Part shown: positions 62,186 to 64,000 of the stretch, one piece after another | Numbering within the stretch: position 1 is the first letter of the stretch | How the letters are laid out: each line of letters opens with the position of its first letter | From: Variovorax sp. J22G73 | Lineage (GTDB): Bacteria > Pseudomonadota > Gammaproteobacteria > Burkholderiales > Burkholderiaceae_C | Direction: 5' to 3' | Assembly (NCBI RefSeq): GCF_030317035.1 | Contig: NZ_JASZYK010000015.1 | Location: 1 to 64,000, forward strand | Length of the DNA stretch: 64,000 nt | Made by a program: the position numbers and the translations under genes | The notes under the pieces: generated by a model | Seen by the model: only the letters and a program-made list of their open reading frames with translations | Told to the model about the DNA's origin: nothing | Databases searched by the model: none

Positions 62186-63904
62186 ATGGCCCACCGCAAA
62201 GTCGCAGACCTCGTCATCGAAACCCTGCAGCACGCAGGCGTCAAGCGCTGCTACGGCATCGTGGGCGATACCCTGAACCACGTGACCGACGCGATCCGCC
62301 GCAGCGACATCGAATGGGTGCACGTGCGCCACGAAGAAGCCGCCGCCTTCGCCGCGGGCGCGGAGTCGTACCTTTCGGGCGAGCTCACGGCCTGCGCGGG
62401 CTCTTGCGGGCCGGGCGGGCTGCACTTCATCAACGGCGTGTTCGAGGCCAACCGCAACCGCGCGCCGATGGTGCTCATCGCGAGCCAGATCGTGACGAGC
62501 GAGCTCGGCATGGACTTTCCGCAGGAGGTGGACTTCAAGTCGCTGTATGCGGGCTGCAGCGTGTTCTGCGCGCAGGTGCATTCGGCCGACCAGGCGCAGC
62601 GGGTGACGGCGCTGGCGGCGCAGGCAGCGCTGTCGCGCGGCGGCGTGGCCGTGGTGATCCTGCCGAGCGACATCGCGCAGACCGAAGTGAAAGAAGGCCT
62701 GACCTTCGCCGTGCACCGCACCGCGCCGGTGGTGCGCCCGAACGACGCCGAGCTGGCGCAGCTGGCCGCGCTGCTCGCCAAGGGAAAGAAGATTGCCATC
62801 TACGCCGGCCACGGCTGCGAAGGCGCGCACGAGATGCTGCTGGCGCTGGGCCAGTGCCTGAAGGCGCCCATTGCGCACACCTCGCGCGCGAAGGATTTCG
62901 TGGAGTACGACAACCCCTTCAACATGGGCATGACGGGCATCTTCGGCGTGGAGTCGGGCTACCGCGCGCTGCAGGAATGCGACACGCTGCTGCTGCTGGG
63001 CGCGGACTTCGCGTGGAGCCAGTTCTATCCGTCGAAGGCCACCATCCTGCAGATAGACACCGACGGCAGCCACCTGGGGCGGCGCCATCCGGTGGCGCTG
63101 GGGCTGGTGGGCGACGTGGCGCACACCATCGAGGCGCTGATTCCGCTGCTTGAAGAGCGCAGCGACCGCGCCTTCCTGGACGAGTGCCTGCGCCACCGCA
63201 AGGACGCGGTCGACACCCTTCGGCGCGACGAGCGACCCGGCAAGGAAGGGCTGATCCACCCGCAGCACCTCACGCACGTGATCGACGAGCTGGCCGCCGA
63301 CGATGCGATCTTCACCGCCGACGGCGGCAGCCCGATGGTGTGGTCGTTGCGCCACCTGCACATGAACGGGCGGCGCCGCACGCTGGTGAGCCTGCTGCAC
63401 GGCACCATGGCCAACGCGATGCCGCAGGCGCTGGGCGCGCAGAAGGCGTACCCGGGGCGGCAGGTGATTTCTCTCTCGGGCGACGGCGGCATCGCGATGC
63501 TGCTGGGCGACCTGATGACGGCGGTGCAGGAGAAGCTGCCGATCAAGGTGGTGGTCTACAACAACGCGAGCCTGAACTTCGTGGAGCTGGAGCAGAAGGT
63601 CGAAGGCCTGCTCGACAACTACACCGATTTGCTGAACCCCGACTTCGCGCGGCTGGCCGAGGTGATCGGCTTCTACGGCCAGAAGGTGGAGCGCGCCGAG
63701 CAGCTGCCCGACGCGGTGCGCGCCTTTCTTGCGCACCCGGGGCCGGCGCTGCTCGACGTGAAGGTCAACCGCACCGAGCTGGTGATGCCGCCGAAGGTGG
63801 AGTTCAGCCAGGTGGCGGGCACGATGCTGTATTCCGCCAAGGCGGTGCTCAGCGGTCGCGGGTCGGACGTGGTGGACCTGATCAAGGACAACTTCACGCA
63901 GTGA
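62186..63904 (+). CDS. poxB: Pyruvate:quinone oxidoreductase (PoxB family, TPP/FAD)
   Basis: 572 residues, the same length as Escherichia coli PoxB. The TPP catalytic Glu lies in VHVRHEEAAAFAAGAESYLSGELTACAGSCGPGG. The middle FAD domain has TSRAKDFVEYDNPFNMGMTGIFG. The C-terminal TPP/Mg motif is SGDGGIAMLLGDLMTAVQEKLPIKVVVYNN. It decarboxylates pyruvate to acetate and passes electrons to quinone at the membrane. Another oxo-acid substrate cannot be excluded. It stands 103 bases after the amidase and has its own likely promoter. Confidence 0.92.
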   Translation: MAHRKVADLVIETLQHAGVKRCYGIVGDTLNHVTDAIRRSDIEWVHVRHEEAAAFAAGAESYLSGELTACAGSCGPGGLHFINGVFEANRNRAPMVLIASQIVTSELGMDFPQEVDFKSLYAGCSVFCAQVHSADQAQRVTALAAQAALSRGGVAVVILPSDIAQTEVKEGLTFAVHRTAPVVRPNDAELAQLAALLAKGKKIAIYAGHGCEGAHEMLLALGQCLKAPIAHTSRAKDFVEYDNPFNMGMTGIFGVESGYRALQECDTLLLLGADFAWSQFYPSKATILQIDTDGSHLGRRHPVALGLVGDVAHTIEALIPLLEERSDRAFLDECLRHRKDAVDTLRRDERPGKEGLIHPQHLTHVIDELAADDAIFTADGGSPMVWSLRHLHMNGRRRTLVSLLHGTMANAMPQALGAQKAYPGRQVISLSGDGGIAMLLGDLMTAVQEKLPIKVVVYNNASLNFVELEQKVEGLLDNYTDLLNPDFARLAEVIGFYGQKVERAEQLPDAVRAFLAHPGPALLDVKVNRTELVMPPKVEFSQVAGTMLYSAKAVLSGRGSDVVDLIKDNFTQ

Positions 63905-63929
63905 TCCGGAGTTGTAGCGATAGGCCTCG

Positions 63930-64000
63930 TTACCGCTGGTACAGGTCCTGGTGCGCCTTGCGCAGCTCGAACTTCTGGATCTTGCCGGTGGACGTCATCG
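63930..64000 (-). CDS. C-terminal end of an AMP-dependent acyl-CoA synthetase (truncated by window edge)
   Basis: The leftward frame reads MTSTGKIQKFELRKAHQDLYQR then TAA. STGKIQKFELR is the conserved end of acyl-CoA synthetases, whose Lys contacts the adenylate. The rest lies beyond the window. It converges on poxB with a 25-base gap. Confidence 0.8.
   Translation of the reverse strand, partial: MTSTGKIQKFELRKAHQDLYQR

Overview
The window is a contiguous, very GC-rich (by eye about two thirds G+C) stretch of bacterial chromosome. The gene families, the codon use and the NRPS siderophore locus (an N-hydroxyornithine/formyl-type lipopeptide siderophore resembling those of Variovorax, Cupriavidus and Herbaspirillum) suggest a Burkholderiales bacterium, most likely Comamonadaceae and Variovorax-like. 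This placement is inferred; no rRNA or marker gene is present.

Region 1 (1-22860): siderophore locus. It opens with the 3' end of a large NRPS (C-A-T-C-A-T-TE). This converges through a shared terminator on a leftward group of FhuF-type reductase, N-hydroxyornithine formyltransferase, ornithine N5-monooxygenase and a TonB-dependent receptor with a signalling domain. Running rightwards from the same divergent region are a SyrD/PvdE-type ABC exporter, a Fur-family regulator, a PvdR/PvdT/OpmQ-type tripartite exporter and two small, translationally coupled proteins that resemble the N-terminal domain of FecR. A leftward fecI-fecR pair follows, with a 19-bp palindrome resembling a Fur box upstream. 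A siderophore-interacting flavoprotein and a TetR regulator close the region. The 13-bp palindrome CTAACGTTGTTAG lies in front of both, with a third degenerate copy.

Region 2 (23664-37114): accessory metabolism. It holds an M20 peptidase, a GST, a luciferase-like monooxygenase, an 8 x 8-bp tandem repeat, an MFS/FAD-oxidase/tannase-family/LysR group, and a TetR-controlled SDR, saccharopine-reductase-like protein and acyl-CoA ligase.

Region 3 (37168-62082): a large catabolic region. OtnC and OtnK diverge from a rightward run of class III aminotransferase, PotABCD-like ABC importer, FCD-type GntR regulator, both subunits of a dimethylformamidase-like enzyme, split transketolase, divergent AroE-like dehydrogenase, amidase and penicillin-acylase-like Ntn hydrolase. 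A Dpp/Opp-like importer operon with a second amidase follows. The near-identical motif ATGATATATC(A/G)T sits in front of both rightward units, so a single regulator, probably the GntR protein, may control all of it. Several different amide-hydrolase folds plus ketose-acid enzymes point to uptake and dismantling of an amide-linked, sugar-acid-like compound. I do not recognise this combination as a described pathway.

The window ends with a PoxB-type pyruvate:quinone oxidoreductase and the last codons of a leftward acyl-CoA synthetase. Short in-frame tandem repeats (9 or 12 bp) recur at the first or last codons of many genes. I saw no tRNA, rRNA, insertion sequence or CRISPR array.
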